A stretch of DNA of 64,000 bases from Variovorax sp. Root473 (GCF_001426505.1 NZ_LMEV01000020.1:1-64000), one strand, 5' to 3'; shown: positions 51,297 to 61,223, counted from the first letter of the stretch. Made by a program: numbers and translations. The notes: generated from the letters alone by a model not told the origin.

Positions 51297-54200
51297 CGCG
51301 CCGCGCCGACCTGCCGCAGACGCGCGCGGAATTTCTGGCCGCTGACGGCGTGCTGCTGGTGGTGCGTGAGGCCCCGCCGCCGCCACCGCCCGCCAAGGGC
51401 CAGCCCGCCTTCATCGCCAGTAACCCCATCGAAGGCGACGAGGTGCTGCTCGCGCTGTGGGACGACGGCAGCGTCTGCGCGCTCAACGGCCACGTCGATC
51501 TGGGCACCGGCATCCAGACCGCGCTGGCGCAGATCGTGGCCGAAGAGCTCGACCTCGGCATGCCCTGCGTGCGCATGATGCTCGGCGACACCGCGCGCGC
51601 GCCCAACCAGGGCGCGACCATCGCGAGCGCGTCGATCCAGATCCACGCGCAGCCGCTGCGCCTGGCCGCCGCGCAGGCGCGCGCCTGGCTGCTCGCGCGC
51701 GCGGCCGAACGGCTCGGCGTGGCCGTCGATGCGCTGCAGGTGCGCCACGGCGTGGTGCGCATGGCCGAGGCGCCGGACCGCCACGTCAACTACGCGGACC
51801 TCGTGGCAGGTCAGCGCACCGTGCTGCGGCTCGACCCCCAGGCCGTGCCCAAGAACCCCGCCGACTACCGCCTCGTCGGCACGCGCCAGGCGCGTGTGGA
51901 CATCCCCGCCAAGCTCGCGGGCGATCTCGTCTTCGTGCACGACATGCGCGTGCCCGGCATGCTGCACGGCCGCGTGGTGCGCCCGCCTTATGCGGGCGCG
52001 GACCACGGCGACTTCATCGGCAACACGCTCGAATCGGTCGACGAATCGTCGATCGCGCACATCCCCGGCATCCGCGCCGTGGTGGTGCTGCGCGACTTCG
52101 TCGGCATCGTCGCCGAACGCGAGGAACACGCCGAGCAGGCGATGCGCGAACTGCGCGTGACCTGGAAGCCCTGGCCCGGCATGCCCGATCTGAGCAACGT
52201 AGCGCAGGCCCTGCGCGACAACCCCTCGACACAGCGCCTGCTGGTGAACGAGGGCGATGTCGATGGCGGCCTCGCGGGTGCCGCGCAGCCGATGCCGCGC
52301 ACCTACGTGTGGCCGTACCAGATGCATGCGTCCATCGGCCCGTCGTGCGCGCTGGCCGAGTGGCAGCCTGCCGACGGCAGCGGCCTGCAGCTGCGCTGCT
52401 GGACCGGCTCGCAGAACCCACACGTCCTGCGCGCCGATCTCGCGAAGCTCATGGGCGTGGACGACGTGCAGGTCGACGTGGTGCGCATGGAAGCCGCGGG
52501 CTGCTACGGCCGCAACGGCGCCGACGACGTCGCGGCCGATGCCGCGCTGCTCGCGCGCGCCGTGGGTGCGCCGGTGCGCGTGCAGCTCTCGCGCGAGCAG
52601 GAGCACGCCTGGGAACCCAAGGGCGCGGCGCAGCTCATGGAGATCGACGGCGGGCTCATGGCCGATGGCCGCGTCGCCGCCTACGACTTCGAGACTTCGT
52701 ATCCGTCGAACGGCGCGCCCACGCTGGCACTGCTGCTCACGCGCACGGTCGAGCCCGTGGCGCAGGCCTACGAGATGGGCGACCGCACCGCGCGCCCGCC
52801 GTACAGCTACGACAACCTGCGCGTGAAGGTCAACGACATGGCGCCGATCGTGCGCGCCTCGTGGCTGCGCGGCGTGTCGGCGCTGCCGAGTTCGTTCGCG
52901 CACGAGTCGTACATCGACGAGCTGGCGACAGCGGCCGGTGTCGACCCGGTGCAGTTCCGCCTGCGGCACCTGGACGACCCGCGCGCGGTCGAGCTCGTGC
53001 AGGCCACCGCGCAGAAGGCCGGCTGGCGCATGCGCACCGGGCCGCAGGAGAACGCCGACGGCGGGCTCGGCGAGGGCGGCGACATCCTCTTCGGCCAGGG
53101 CTTTGCATACGCGCGCTACATCCACAGCAAGTGGCCGGGCTTCGGCGCCGCATGGGCCGCGTGGGTGGCCGACGTGGAGGTGAATCGAAAGACCGGCGAG
53201 GTGCATGTGCGCCGCGTGGTGGTGGGGCACGACGCGGGCTTGCTCGTCAACCCCGCCGGCGTCGAGCACCAGGTGCACGGCAACGTGATCCAGACCACGA
53301 GCCGCGCGCTGAAGGAGCAGGTGCAGTTCGCGCCGCAGCAGCCAGGCGAAGCCCCGGGCGGCGCGCAGTTGCCGGGCGTGTTGCCTTCGGGCGTGGTCGC
53401 GAGCCGCGAGTGGGGCAGCTACCCGATCATCAATTTCCGCGACGTACCGGTGATCGAGGTGATGCACATGCCGCGCCCGGGCGAGCCATCGCTGGGGGCG
53501 GGCGAGTCGTCGTCGGTGCCGGGGACGGCGGCGATCGCGAATGCAATCTTCGATGCGACAGGCGTGCGCTTCCGCTCGCCGCCGTTCACGCCGGAGACGG
53601 TGCTGGCGGAGTTGAATCGGGGTTCGCTGCCACCGCCGCCAGTGCAGGGCGATGCCGCCGGCCCCTCTTCACCACCGGCCTCGAGCGCAGGCGTGAGCAA
53701 CGCCCTGTGGCCGCGTCGCAAGGGCCTGTGGGCCACTGGCGCCGCGCTCTTCATCGGCGGCCTCGGCGTCATCGCCGGCCTGCTCGGCTGGCGCTCGGCC
53801 ATCGCGCCCGTGTCGCTCAGCGCGCCGGTCTACAGCGAGTCCACCATCGAACGCGGCCGCGTGCTCGCTGCGCTCGGCGACTGCGCCGTGTGCCACACCG
53901 CGCCCGGCGGCGCACCCAATGCCGGTGGCCGCGCCATGGACACGCCCTTCGGCACGCTCTACACCACCAACCTCACGCCCGATGCAGAGACGGGCCTGGG
54001 CCGCTGGTCGTTCAGCGCCTTCCAGCGCGCGATGCGCGAGGGCATCTCGCGCGACGGCCACCACTTGTACCCCGCGTTCCCCTACACCGCCTTCGCGAAG
54101 ACCAGCGACGACGACCTGCAGGCGCTGTATGCGTACTTCATGTCGATGCCGGCCGTGCGCGCGGAAACGCCCAAGTCCGAGCTGAAGTTCCCGTTCAGCC

Positions 54201-55009
54201 TGCGCCCGCTGATGGCCGGATGGAACGCGCTGTTCCACGACCCCGCGCCGCTGCAGCCCGTGCCCACGCAGAGCGCCGAGTGGAACCGCGGCGCCTACCT
54301 TGTCAACGGCCTGGGCCATTGCGGCGCCTGCCACACGCCGCGCAACGCGCTCGGCGCGGAGCAGGGCGGCGGCGCGTTCCTCTCGGGCGCGATGGTCGAT
54401 GGCTGGGAAGCGCCCGCGCTCACGCAGCTGTCGAAGGCTGCCGTGCCGTGGGACGCCGACGCGCTCTACCGCTACCTGCGCCACGGCCACTCGCCGCGCC
54501 ACGGCATCGCCGGCGGTCCGATGGCCGAGGTGGTGCGCGAACTCGCGCAGGTGCCCGACGCGGACGTGCGCGCGATGGCCGTCTACCTCGGGTCGTTCAA
54601 CCCCGAGCCTGTTGCACAACCGCAGGCGCTTGCGCAACAGGCCATCGACAACGCCGCGCGCACGCAGGGCCAACTGCTCGGCCCCGCGCAGCGCATGTTC
54701 GACAGCGCCTGCGCCTCGTGCCACCACGACGGCGACGGCCCCACGCTGCTGGGCGTGAACACGCCGCTGGCACTCAACAGCAGCCTCACGAGCGCGCGGC
54801 CCGACAACCTGCTGCGCACCATCCTCGACGGCGTGCGTGCGCCCGCGCACCGCGACATTGGCTTCATGCCCGCGTTCCGCGACGCGCTCGACGACCGCCA
54901 GATCGCCGACCTCGCCGGCTACATGCGTGCCCGCTTCGCACCGCAGGAAGCGGCCTGGCCGACCCTGCCCGCCGACGTGGCCCGCGTGCGGGCCACGACG
55001 GGCCACTGA
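51293..55009 (+). CDS. nicB: Nicotinate dehydrogenase, molybdopterin/cytochrome c subunit
   Basis: A 1238-residue fusion. Residues about 1-770 are the molybdopterin-binding xanthine-dehydrogenase-like part, with the catalytic glutamate in GAGESSSVPG near 739. A single membrane helix (about 812-833) follows the basic PRRKG. The C-terminus is a cytochrome c with three heme sites: CAVCH (from 864), CGACH (from 1010) and CASCH (from 1140). The positive-inside rule puts the hydroxylase in the cytoplasm and hemes in the periplasm, so water-derived hydroxylation feeds the respiratory chain. NicB of Pseudomonas putida has the same layout. Confidence 0.92.
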   Translation: MTRRADLPQTRAEFLAADGVLLVVREAPPPPPPAKGQPAFIASNPIEGDEVLLALWDDGSVCALNGHVDLGTGIQTALAQIVAEELDLGMPCVRMMLGDTARAPNQGATIASASIQIHAQPLRLAAAQARAWLLARAAERLGVAVDALQVRHGVVRMAEAPDRHVNYADLVAGQRTVLRLDPQAVPKNPADYRLVGTRQARVDIPAKLAGDLVFVHDMRVPGMLHGRVVRPPYAGADHGDFIGNTLESVDESSIAHIPGIRAVVVLRDFVGIVAEREEHAEQAMRELRVTWKPWPGMPDLSNVAQALRDNPSTQRLLVNEGDVDGGLAGAAQPMPRTYVWPYQMHASIGPSCALAEWQPADGSGLQLRCWTGSQNPHVLRADLAKLMGVDDVQVDVVRMEAAGCYGRNGADDVAADAALLARAVGAPVRVQLSREQEHAWEPKGAAQLMEIDGGLMADGRVAAYDFETSYPSNGAPTLALLLTRTVEPVAQAYEMGDRTARPPYSYDNLRVKVNDMAPIVRASWLRGVSALPSSFAHESYIDELATAAGVDPVQFRLRHLDDPRAVELVQATAQKAGWRMRTGPQENADGGLGEGGDILFGQGFAYARYIHSKWPGFGAAWAAWVADVEVNRKTGEVHVRRVVVGHDAGLLVNPAGVEHQVHGNVIQTTSRALKEQVQFAPQQPGEAPGGAQLPGVLPSGVVASREWGSYPIINFRDVPVIEVMHMPRPGEPSLGAGESSSVPGTAAIANAIFDATGVRFRSPPFTPETVLAELNRGSLPPPPVQGDAAGPSSPPASSAGVSNALWPRRKGLWATGAALFIGGLGVIAGLLGWRSAIAPVSLSAPVYSESTIERGRVLAALGDCAVCHTAPGGAPNAGGRAMDTPFGTLYTTNLTPDAETGLGRWSFSAFQRAMREGISRDGHHLYPAFPYTAFAKTSDDDLQALYAYFMSMPAVRAETPKSELKFPFSLRPLMAGWNALFHDPAPLQPVPTQSAEWNRGAYLVNGLGHCGACHTPRNALGAEQGGGAFLSGAMVDGWEAPALTQLSKAAVPWDADALYRYLRHGHSPRHGIAGGPMAEVVRELAQVPDADVRAMAVYLGSFNPEPVAQPQALAQQAIDNAARTQGQLLGPAQRMFDSACASCHHDGDGPTLLGVNTPLALNSSLTSARPDNLLRTILDGVRAPAHRDIGFMPAFRDALDDRQIADLAGYMRARFAPQEAAWPTLPADVARVRATTGH

Positions 55010-55089
55010 CCCGCGGCAGGCGTGGCAGCCGTGGTCACTGGGCCGCGGCTACGATGGCACGCAAACCTTATCCACGGAGATACCGCGCC

Positions 55090-56277
55090 ATGCCATTGAA
55101 CCTTTCGACCGCTTCCAGCCTGCCCCGCGACGCCGAGCGCGCCACCCTTGTCGGGCGCCTCTGGCAACCTGGCGTGGGGCCGGTGCTGGTGGCCGTGCAG
55201 GGCGATGGCCTGCACGACCTGTCGAAGCTCGCACCGACCATGAGCGACCTGCTCGAAGGCCAGGGTTCGCCGGCCGAAGCCGTGCGCGCGGCACTGCACA
55301 GTGGCAGCGCGCCGCGCATCGCCGCGCTCGAGGCCGTGCTCGCCAACAGCGACGAGAGCATGCGCGACAGCGGCCAGCCCTGGCTGCTCGCTCCCTGCGA
55401 CCTGCAGGTCGTGAAGGCCAGCGGCGTGACCTTCGTCGCGAGCCTGCTCGAACGCGTGATCGAGGAACAGGCGCGCGGCGATGCCTCGCGCGCCGAGGCC
55501 ACGCGCGCGGCCATCGGCGATGTGCTGGGCGACAACCTCGCCGACATCGTGCCGGGCTCGCCCGAAGCCATGAAGGTCAAGGACGTGCTCATCGCGCAGG
55601 GCATGTGGTCGCAGTACCTCGAAGTGGGCATCGGCCCTGACGCCGAAGTCTTCACCAAGGCGCCGGTGCTTGCAGCCGTGGGCACCGGCGCCGACGTGGG
55701 CATCCACGCGGACTCGGCCTGGAACAACCCCGAGCCCGAGGTCGTGCTCGCGGTGAACAGCCGCGGCGAGACGCTGGGCGCCGCGCTCGGCAACGACGTC
55801 AACCTGCGCGACTTCGAAGGCCGCAGCGCACTGCTGCTGGGCAAGGCCAAGGACAACAACGCCTCGTGCGCCATCGGGCCGTTCATCCGTCTGTTCGATG
55901 CGCACTTCGGCATTGCCGATGTGCGGCGCATCACCGTGGCGCTGAACGTGACCGGCCCCGAGGGCTTCACGCTCGAAGGATCGAGCTCGCTGTCGAAGAT
56001 CAGCCGCGACCCGCTCGACCTCGTGGCGCAGACGCTCAACCGCCATCACGCCTACCCCGATGGTTTCATGTTGTTTCTGGGAACGATGTTCGCGCCGACA
56101 CAAGACCGTCACGGACCGGGACAAGGATTCACGCACGTCGTGGGCGACCATGTGCGCATTGCAGCGCCTGAATTGGGCGCACTGAACAACCGCGTGGTGC
56201 ATGCAGATCAGGCACCGCGTTGGTCTTTCGGCCTCAGTGCCCTGATGCGCAACTTGGCCACTCGCCAGCTGCTGTAG
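55090..56277 (+). CDS. Fumarylacetoacetate hydrolase family protein
   Basis: A 395-residue FAH-fold protein; the C-terminal half has PEPEVVLAVNSRGE, GNDVNLRDFEGRS and GPFIRLFD, the metal-binding blocks of the family. The longer N-terminal region resembles members that dehydrate 2-keto-3-deoxy sugar acids, but hydrolases and decarboxylases share the fold, so no reaction is claimed. GGAG lies ten bases ahead of the ATG. It follows nicB by 80 bases in the same direction and may or may not belong to the nicotinate unit. Confidence 0.82.
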   Translation: MPLNLSTASSLPRDAERATLVGRLWQPGVGPVLVAVQGDGLHDLSKLAPTMSDLLEGQGSPAEAVRAALHSGSAPRIAALEAVLANSDESMRDSGQPWLLAPCDLQVVKASGVTFVASLLERVIEEQARGDASRAEATRAAIGDVLGDNLADIVPGSPEAMKVKDVLIAQGMWSQYLEVGIGPDAEVFTKAPVLAAVGTGADVGIHADSAWNNPEPEVVLAVNSRGETLGAALGNDVNLRDFEGRSALLLGKAKDNNASCAIGPFIRLFDAHFGIADVRRITVALNVTGPEGFTLEGSSSLSKISRDPLDLVAQTLNRHHAYPDGFMLFLGTMFAPTQDRHGPGQGFTHVVGDHVRIAAPELGALNNRVVHADQAPRWSFGLSALMRNLATRQLL

Positions 56278-56417
56278 ACCGTATTCATGCACTTTAAAAG
56301 CAGATGTACTTCTTTGGAATTCAGAGGCTGTACTTTGCATTCTGTTGCGGTTGACCATGCTTCTTCTTACCCTCAAGATGACTACCATCGCGAGTGGATA
56401 AATCAAGGGAGTAGTGG
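56278..56417 (+). other. AT-rich gap ahead of the type VI cluster
   Basis: The 140 bases are visibly richer in A and T than the surroundings, as expected for a promoter region. No clear sigma-54 (TGGCAC/TTGC) or sigma-70 pair stands out to me. I see no credible gene here. Confidence 0.4.
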
Positions 56418-57503
56418 TTGCTGTCGAACGAGATCGATCTGTTGCAGACGCCTGTCGAGGGCCCGCTTCCCTGTGGCGAAGATCTGGAATACGACGCTGA
56501 TTTCATGGCGTTGCAACAGGCGGCCACGGGCAAGCGCGAGCAACAGTTCGGCGACACGATCATTCCCGCCGAGCCGCCCGACTGGGCGCGCGTAGACCGC
56601 ATCGCACGGCAGCTGTGCCTGCGCACGCGCGACTTGCGCGTGCTGGTGCCGCTCACGCTCGCATGGACCGAAAGCCGCGGCTTGCCCGGCTATGTCGACG
56701 GGCTGCGCCAGGTCGATGCGGTGCTGCAGACTTTCTGGAACGACGTGCATCCGCGCGTCGTCGATGGCACGAACGAAGACCCGCTGCCGCGCATGAACGC
56801 GCTGGCCGCATTGGCCGAGGCCGAAGGGCTCGGACGCAGCGTGCGCGATGCGCGGCTGCTCGAAGACGGCGGCACCGTCATGAGCCTGCGGCAGGTCGAG
56901 GCGCTGCTCGATTCGAGCAAGAGCGACCAGGTGGACTACCCCGGTGGCCTCGGCCGCCTGCGCGAGGCCGCACGCCGCGCGCACGACAAGGCAGCGCCAC
57001 CCGTGGTGGCGCTGCGTGAGGCTTTGGCACTCCTGCAGCGCATCCGCGAGACCTGCGAACGCGCGCTGGGTCAGAGCTGGGCGCCCGATTTTTCGCGGCT
57101 CGAACGGTCGCTGCGCACCGTCGGCCAGTTGCTGCCGGAGCAGCCGCACGGCGAAGTGCTGCAGGCTTCAGCAGTGAGCAGAGCAGAAGAAACAAGCGGT
57201 GCGGCGCACGCGCACGCAGCCGCAGCGCATGTGGCAGTGGCACCGCAAATGGCCCTGCGCCCGCTGCGCATTCAAGAGATTGAAATATCGGCCCGTGAAG
57301 ATGTGCAAGTGTTGTTGGAAAAAGCGTGCGAGTTCCTGGAGCGAACGGAGCCGAGCCATCCGGCGCCCATGCTGATCCGCAGGGCCCAGCGGCTGCTGGA
57401 CCTCAACTTCTTCCAGATCATCGAAGAGCTCGTGCCCGAGGGATTGCAAAAAATTGAAAGCCTTGCCGGCCGCCCGTTGAACGGCGGCGCTGCAACGCCT
57501 TAA
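56418..57503 (+). CDS. tssA: Type VI secretion protein TssA
   Basis: A 361-residue cytoplasmic protein with the ImpA N-terminal domain (about 5-115; PCGEDLEYDADF, RDLRVLVPLTLAWTES, GYVDGL). A linker follows, then a C-terminal domain near 290-350 (HPAPMLIRRAQRLLDLNFFQII). TssA caps the baseplate and growing sheath. The start is TTG at 56418, six bases after GGGAG. It heads the cluster; the next gene is 97 bases away. Confidence 0.92.
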   Translation: MLSNEIDLLQTPVEGPLPCGEDLEYDADFMALQQAATGKREQQFGDTIIPAEPPDWARVDRIARQLCLRTRDLRVLVPLTLAWTESRGLPGYVDGLRQVDAVLQTFWNDVHPRVVDGTNEDPLPRMNALAALAEAEGLGRSVRDARLLEDGGTVMSLRQVEALLDSSKSDQVDYPGGLGRLREAARRAHDKAAPPVVALREALALLQRIRETCERALGQSWAPDFSRLERSLRTVGQLLPEQPHGEVLQASAVSRAEETSGAAHAHAAAAHVAVAPQMALRPLRIQEIEISAREDVQVLLEKACEFLERTEPSHPAPMLIRRAQRLLDLNFFQIIEELVPEGLQKIESLAGRPLNGGAATP

Positions 57504-57600
57504 CGAACAAACAGCGGCGGTGGCCGCGGGCGCGTTGCAGTCACGCCCCCGGCACCGACCGACCGGTACGACCCATGCATTCAGTTTCAAGAGGAAGCTT

Positions 57601-58170
57601 ATGGCAGACAACCGTGTCAGAAACAGTGGTCAGAAGTTCATTGCGCGCAACCGGGCGCCGCGCGTGCAGATCGAGTACGACGTCGAGATCTACGGCAGTG
57701 AACGCAAGATCCAGCTGCCCTTCGTGATGGGCGTCATTGCCGACCTCGCCGGCAAGCAGGTCGACCCGATGCCCGACCTCGCGGAGCGCGAGTTCATGGC
57801 GGTGGACATCGACAACTTCGACGAGCGCATGAAGTCCATCAAGCCGCGCGTCGCCTTCCAGGTGCCCAACACGCTCACCGGCGAAGGCCAGATGAACGTC
57901 GACATCACCTTCGACAGCATGGACGACTTCTCGCCCGCGCGCATCGCGCGCCAGGTCGATGCGCTGCAGCAGTTGCTCGAGGCGCGCACCGAGCTGTCGA
58001 ACCTGCTCTCGTACATGGACGGCAAGAACGGGGCCGAGCAACTCATCGCACAGGCGCTGCAGAACCCGGCGCTGCTCAAGTCGCTGGCGTCCGCACCCAA
58101 CCCCGCGGTCGCGCAGGCGGCCGCAGATGCCGCAGCAGCCAAGCAAGCCGACGACAGGACCGCACCATGA
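57601..58170 (+). CDS. tssB: Type VI sheath small subunit TssB
   Basis: A 189-residue sheath subunit (VipA/ImpB). FIARNRAPRVQIEYDVE, LPFVMGVIADLAG and MNVDITFDSMDDFSPARIA are family hallmarks. An Ala-rich tail ends the protein. GGAAGC precedes the ATG. It overlaps tssC by four bases, matching the 1:1 assembly of the contractile sheath. Confidence 0.96.
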   Translation: MADNRVRNSGQKFIARNRAPRVQIEYDVEIYGSERKIQLPFVMGVIADLAGKQVDPMPDLAEREFMAVDIDNFDERMKSIKPRVAFQVPNTLTGEGQMNVDITFDSMDDFSPARIARQVDALQQLLEARTELSNLLSYMDGKNGAEQLIAQALQNPALLKSLASAPNPAVAQAAADAAAAKQADDRTAP

Positions 58171-59675
58171 GCACCGCATCCCAGCAAGGCGCCCGCGCCC
58201 GCACCGCCACCGTCGAAGCGCTCGAACCCAACGAGTTCTCCGACCTCCTGCAGCGCGAGTTCAAGCCCAAGACCGAGCAGGCGCGCGAGGCGGTGGAAAA
58301 CGCCGTCAAGACGCTCGCCGTGCAGGCGCTCGAGAACACCGTCACCATCTCGAACGACGCCTACCGCAGCGTGCAGGCGATCATCACGGAGATCGACCGC
58401 AAGCTGTCGGAGCAGATCAACCAGATCCTGCATCACGAAGACTTCCAGCAGCTCGAAGGCGCATGGCGCGGCCTGCACTACCTCGTGAACAACACCGAGA
58501 CCGACGAGCAGCTGAAGATCCGCGTCATGTGCGCGTCGAAGCGCGAAGTGGCGCGCTCGCTCAAGCGCCACAAGGGCATCGGCTGGGACCAGAGCCCGAT
58601 GTTCAAGAAGATCTACGAGGCCGAGTACGGACAGTTCGGCGGCGAGCCCTTCGGCGCGCTCATCGGCGACTTCCACTTCGACCACAGCCCGCCCGACGTC
58701 GAGATGCTCGGCGAGATGGCCAAGATTGCCGCCGCCGCGCACTGCCCCTTCATCGCCGGCGCCTCGCCCACCGTGATGCAGATGGACTCGTGGCAGGAGC
58801 TGTCGAACCCGCGCGACCTGACCAAGATCTTCCAGAACACCGAGCACACCGCGTGGCGCTCGCTGCGCGATTCGGAAGACGCGCGCTACATCGGACTGGC
58901 CATGCCGCGCTTCCTGGCGCGCCTGCCCTACGGTGCGCGCACGAACCCGGTCGACGAGTTCGAGTTCGAGGAAGAAACCGATTCGGCACTGCACACGCGC
59001 TACACCTGGGCCAACTCGGCCTATGCGATGGGCGTGAACATCAACCGCTCGTTCAAGCAGTTCGGCTGGTGCACGTCGATCCGCGGCGTGGAGTCGGGCG
59101 GCGCGGTCGAGAACCTGCCCACCCACACCTTCCCCACCGACGACGGCGGCGTGGACATGAAGTGCCCGACCGAGATCGCCATCAGCGACCGGCGCGAGGC
59201 CGAACTGGCCAAGAACGGCTTCATGCCGCTGGTGCATCGCAAGAACTCCGACTTCGCCGCTTTCATCGGCGCGCAGTCGTTGCAGCAACCGGCCGAGTAC
59301 TACGACGCTGACGCCACGGCCAACGCCAACCTCGCGGCGCGCCTGCCGTACCTGTTTGCGTGCTGCCGTTTCGCGCACTACCTGAAGTGCATCGTGCGCG
59401 ACAAGATCGGTTCGTTCCGCGAGCGCGAGGACATGGAGCGCTGGCTCAATGACTGGATCATGAACTACGTCGACGGCAGCCCCGGCACCTCGTCGCAGGA
59501 CACCAAGGCGATGAAGCCGCTGGCGGCGGCCGAGGTCCAGGTGGAAGCCATCGAGGACAACCCCGGCTACTACGCCGCCAAGTTTTTTCTCCGGCCGCAC
59601 TACCAGCTCGAAGGGCTGACCGTGTCGTTGCGGCTGGTTTCGAAGTTGCCGTCCAACAAGAAGGACAGCAGCTAA
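58167..59675 (+). CDS. tssC: Type VI sheath large subunit TssC
   Basis: A 502-residue VipB/ImpC sheath subunit of full length, with LEGAWRGLHYLVNNTE, GDFHFDHSPPDVEML and WCTSIRGVESGGAVENLP. The C-terminal region FLRPHYQLEGLTVSLRLVS interlocks sheath rings. It is translationally coupled to tssB and followed by hcp after 50 bases. Confidence 0.97.
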   Translation: MSTASQQGARARTATVEALEPNEFSDLLQREFKPKTEQAREAVENAVKTLAVQALENTVTISNDAYRSVQAIITEIDRKLSEQINQILHHEDFQQLEGAWRGLHYLVNNTETDEQLKIRVMCASKREVARSLKRHKGIGWDQSPMFKKIYEAEYGQFGGEPFGALIGDFHFDHSPPDVEMLGEMAKIAAAAHCPFIAGASPTVMQMDSWQELSNPRDLTKIFQNTEHTAWRSLRDSEDARYIGLAMPRFLARLPYGARTNPVDEFEFEEETDSALHTRYTWANSAYAMGVNINRSFKQFGWCTSIRGVESGGAVENLPTHTFPTDDGGVDMKCPTEIAISDRREAELAKNGFMPLVHRKNSDFAAFIGAQSLQQPAEYYDADATANANLAARLPYLFACCRFAHYLKCIVRDKIGSFREREDMERWLNDWIMNYVDGSPGTSSQDTKAMKPLAAAEVQVEAIEDNPGYYAAKFFLRPHYQLEGLTVSLRLVSKLPSNKKDSS

Positions 59676-59725
59676 TTCCACTGTCCCGCTACCGGGCAAT
59701 TCATCGATAACTTTGGGGGTCAATC

Positions 59726-60208
59726 ATGGCAGTAGACATGTTCATGCGCGTCGAGGGTGCAAACGGTGAGTCCAAGGACTCCAACCACAAGGACTGGACC
59801 GACATCAAGTCGTTTGCATGGGGTGCGACGCAGCCTGGCAACATGGTCAGCGGCGGCGGCGGCGGCGTGGGCAAGGCCAGCTTCAACGACCTGCAGGTGC
59901 TCGCGCGCATCGACAAGGCCGCGCCTTCGGTGCTGAAGAACTGCGCGAGCGGCAAGCACCTGAGCAAGGTCGAAGTGGCCGTGTGCAAGGCCGGCGGCTC
60001 GCAGATCGAATACACCCGCGTCACGCTCGAAGAGGTGCTCGTTACCTCGGTGCAGTACACGGCCGAGCAGGGCTCGGACGCCGTCTTCGTGCAGTACGCC
60101 TTCCAGGCCGCGAAGGTGAAACAGCAGTACTGGGAACAGACCGACAAGGGCGGCAAGGGCGCCGAGACGGTGCTGGGCTGGAACATCAAGGAAAACAAGG
60201 AAGCCTGA
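59726..60208 (+). CDS. hcp: Hcp tube protein (TssD)
   Basis: A 160-residue protein that stacks as hexamers to form the inner tube fired by the sheath. The N-terminal MFMRVEGANGES, DIKSFAWGATQ and the C-terminal GGKGAETVLGWNIKENK are standard. A 139-base gap follows, in which I see no gene. Confidence 0.96.
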   Translation: MAVDMFMRVEGANGESKDSNHKDWTDIKSFAWGATQPGNMVSGGGGGVGKASFNDLQVLARIDKAAPSVLKNCASGKHLSKVEVAVCKAGGSQIEYTRVTLEEVLVTSVQYTAEQGSDAVFVQYAFQAAKVKQQYWEQTDKGGKGAETVLGWNIKENKEA

Positions 60209-60347
60209 TTCCTTGTTGCGCGGCAGGGCCATGGCCTTCCGGGCCGTGTAGCCCTTGCCGGCGGTCCACAGCCGTTTGTCTGTCTCTTGCGGCGCCCCTT
60301 TGCGGCGCGCCGCCCTTCACCTTTCAGCCAGTCAACGGGGAAGCTTC

Positions 60348-61223
60348 ATGGGCGATGGGTTTGCAGTGCTGGGCGAGCGTTCCGTGGCCGAGCACACCGA
60401 ATGGGTACAGCGGCAGATCCGCGCCAGTCCCCAGAACGCCGGCCTGCGCCTTGCCCTGTGCCACTTCCTCGCGCTGCGCGGCGAATGGCAGCGGGCCGAA
60501 GATCAGCTCAAGCTCGCCACCAAGCTCGATCCGACATTCACGCCGGCCAGCGTCACCTGCGCGATGGCGCTGCGGGGCGAGCGCGAGCGCACCGACTTCT
60601 GGGCTGGCGGCGGACGCACGCCCGCCATCGTCTCGGGCAATGCCGACTGGGTCGAGCAATTGCTCGGTGCCGCCGTGTTGCCCGCCGATCGTGCCGACGA
60701 GGCTGCGGCATTGCGCGAGGCGGCACGCGACGCAGCCCCCGCGCTGCAAGGCACGCTGACCACCATCGACCGCTCCGATGCGCGCGCCGTGCAGGCGCTC
60801 GACGGCGAGCCTGCGGCGCACAGCGAATTCGCCTGGCTGTGCGACGGCGACGCGCGCATCGGCGCCGTGCTCGAACTGTTCACGCCCTCGGGCTACGCGT
60901 GGCTGCCGCTGCCGGCGGTGCGCCGCATCAAGTTCTCGCGTCCACAGCATCTGGTCGACCTGCTGTGGGCGCCGGCCGAGATCGAGCTGCACGACGGGCG
61001 CGGCCTCAACGGCCTCGTGCCCGTGCGCTACCCGGGCGCGCTCGACAGCCTGGACGACGAAACCGCGCTGGGCCGCCGCACCGACTGGCAGCCGCTCGCG
61101 GGCGACGACCAGTTCGCGGGCATCGGCCAGCGCACGCTGATCAGCGAGGCCGGCGACCATTCGCTGCTCGACCTGCGGCGCATCGAGTTCGAAGCCGCCG
61201 CAACGGAAGGCGCGGCCCCATGA
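60348..61223 (+). CDS. tagJ: Type VI accessory protein TagJ (ImpE family)
   Basis: A 291-residue protein with an N-terminal tetratricopeptide-like helical part (LRLALCHFLALRGEWQRAEDQLKLATKLD) and the ImpE domain behind it (AWLPLPAVRRIKFSRPQHLVDLLWAPAEIEL). TagJ binds TssB in systems that have it and is thought to assist sheath handling. The ATG at 60348 follows GGGGAAG. It overlaps tssE by four bases. Confidence 0.92.
   Translation: MGDGFAVLGERSVAEHTEWVQRQIRASPQNAGLRLALCHFLALRGEWQRAEDQLKLATKLDPTFTPASVTCAMALRGERERTDFWAGGGRTPAIVSGNADWVEQLLGAAVLPADRADEAAALREAARDAAPALQGTLTTIDRSDARAVQALDGEPAAHSEFAWLCDGDARIGAVLELFTPSGYAWLPLPAVRRIKFSRPQHLVDLLWAPAEIELHDGRGLNGLVPVRYPGALDSLDDETALGRRTDWQPLAGDDQFAGIGQRTLISEAGDHSLLDLRRIEFEAAATEGAAP

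Noticed and set aside
51457-55089. Long plus-strand frame leading into the FAH gene
   Set aside because: The part before 55090 is the +1 shadow of nicB, strongly Arg-rich. Only the part from the ATG at 55090 resembles a protein family.
56287-56595. 102-codon frame ahead of and into tssA
   Set aside because: Its second half is a shadow of tssA, and the first half has no ribosome site or protein-like features.
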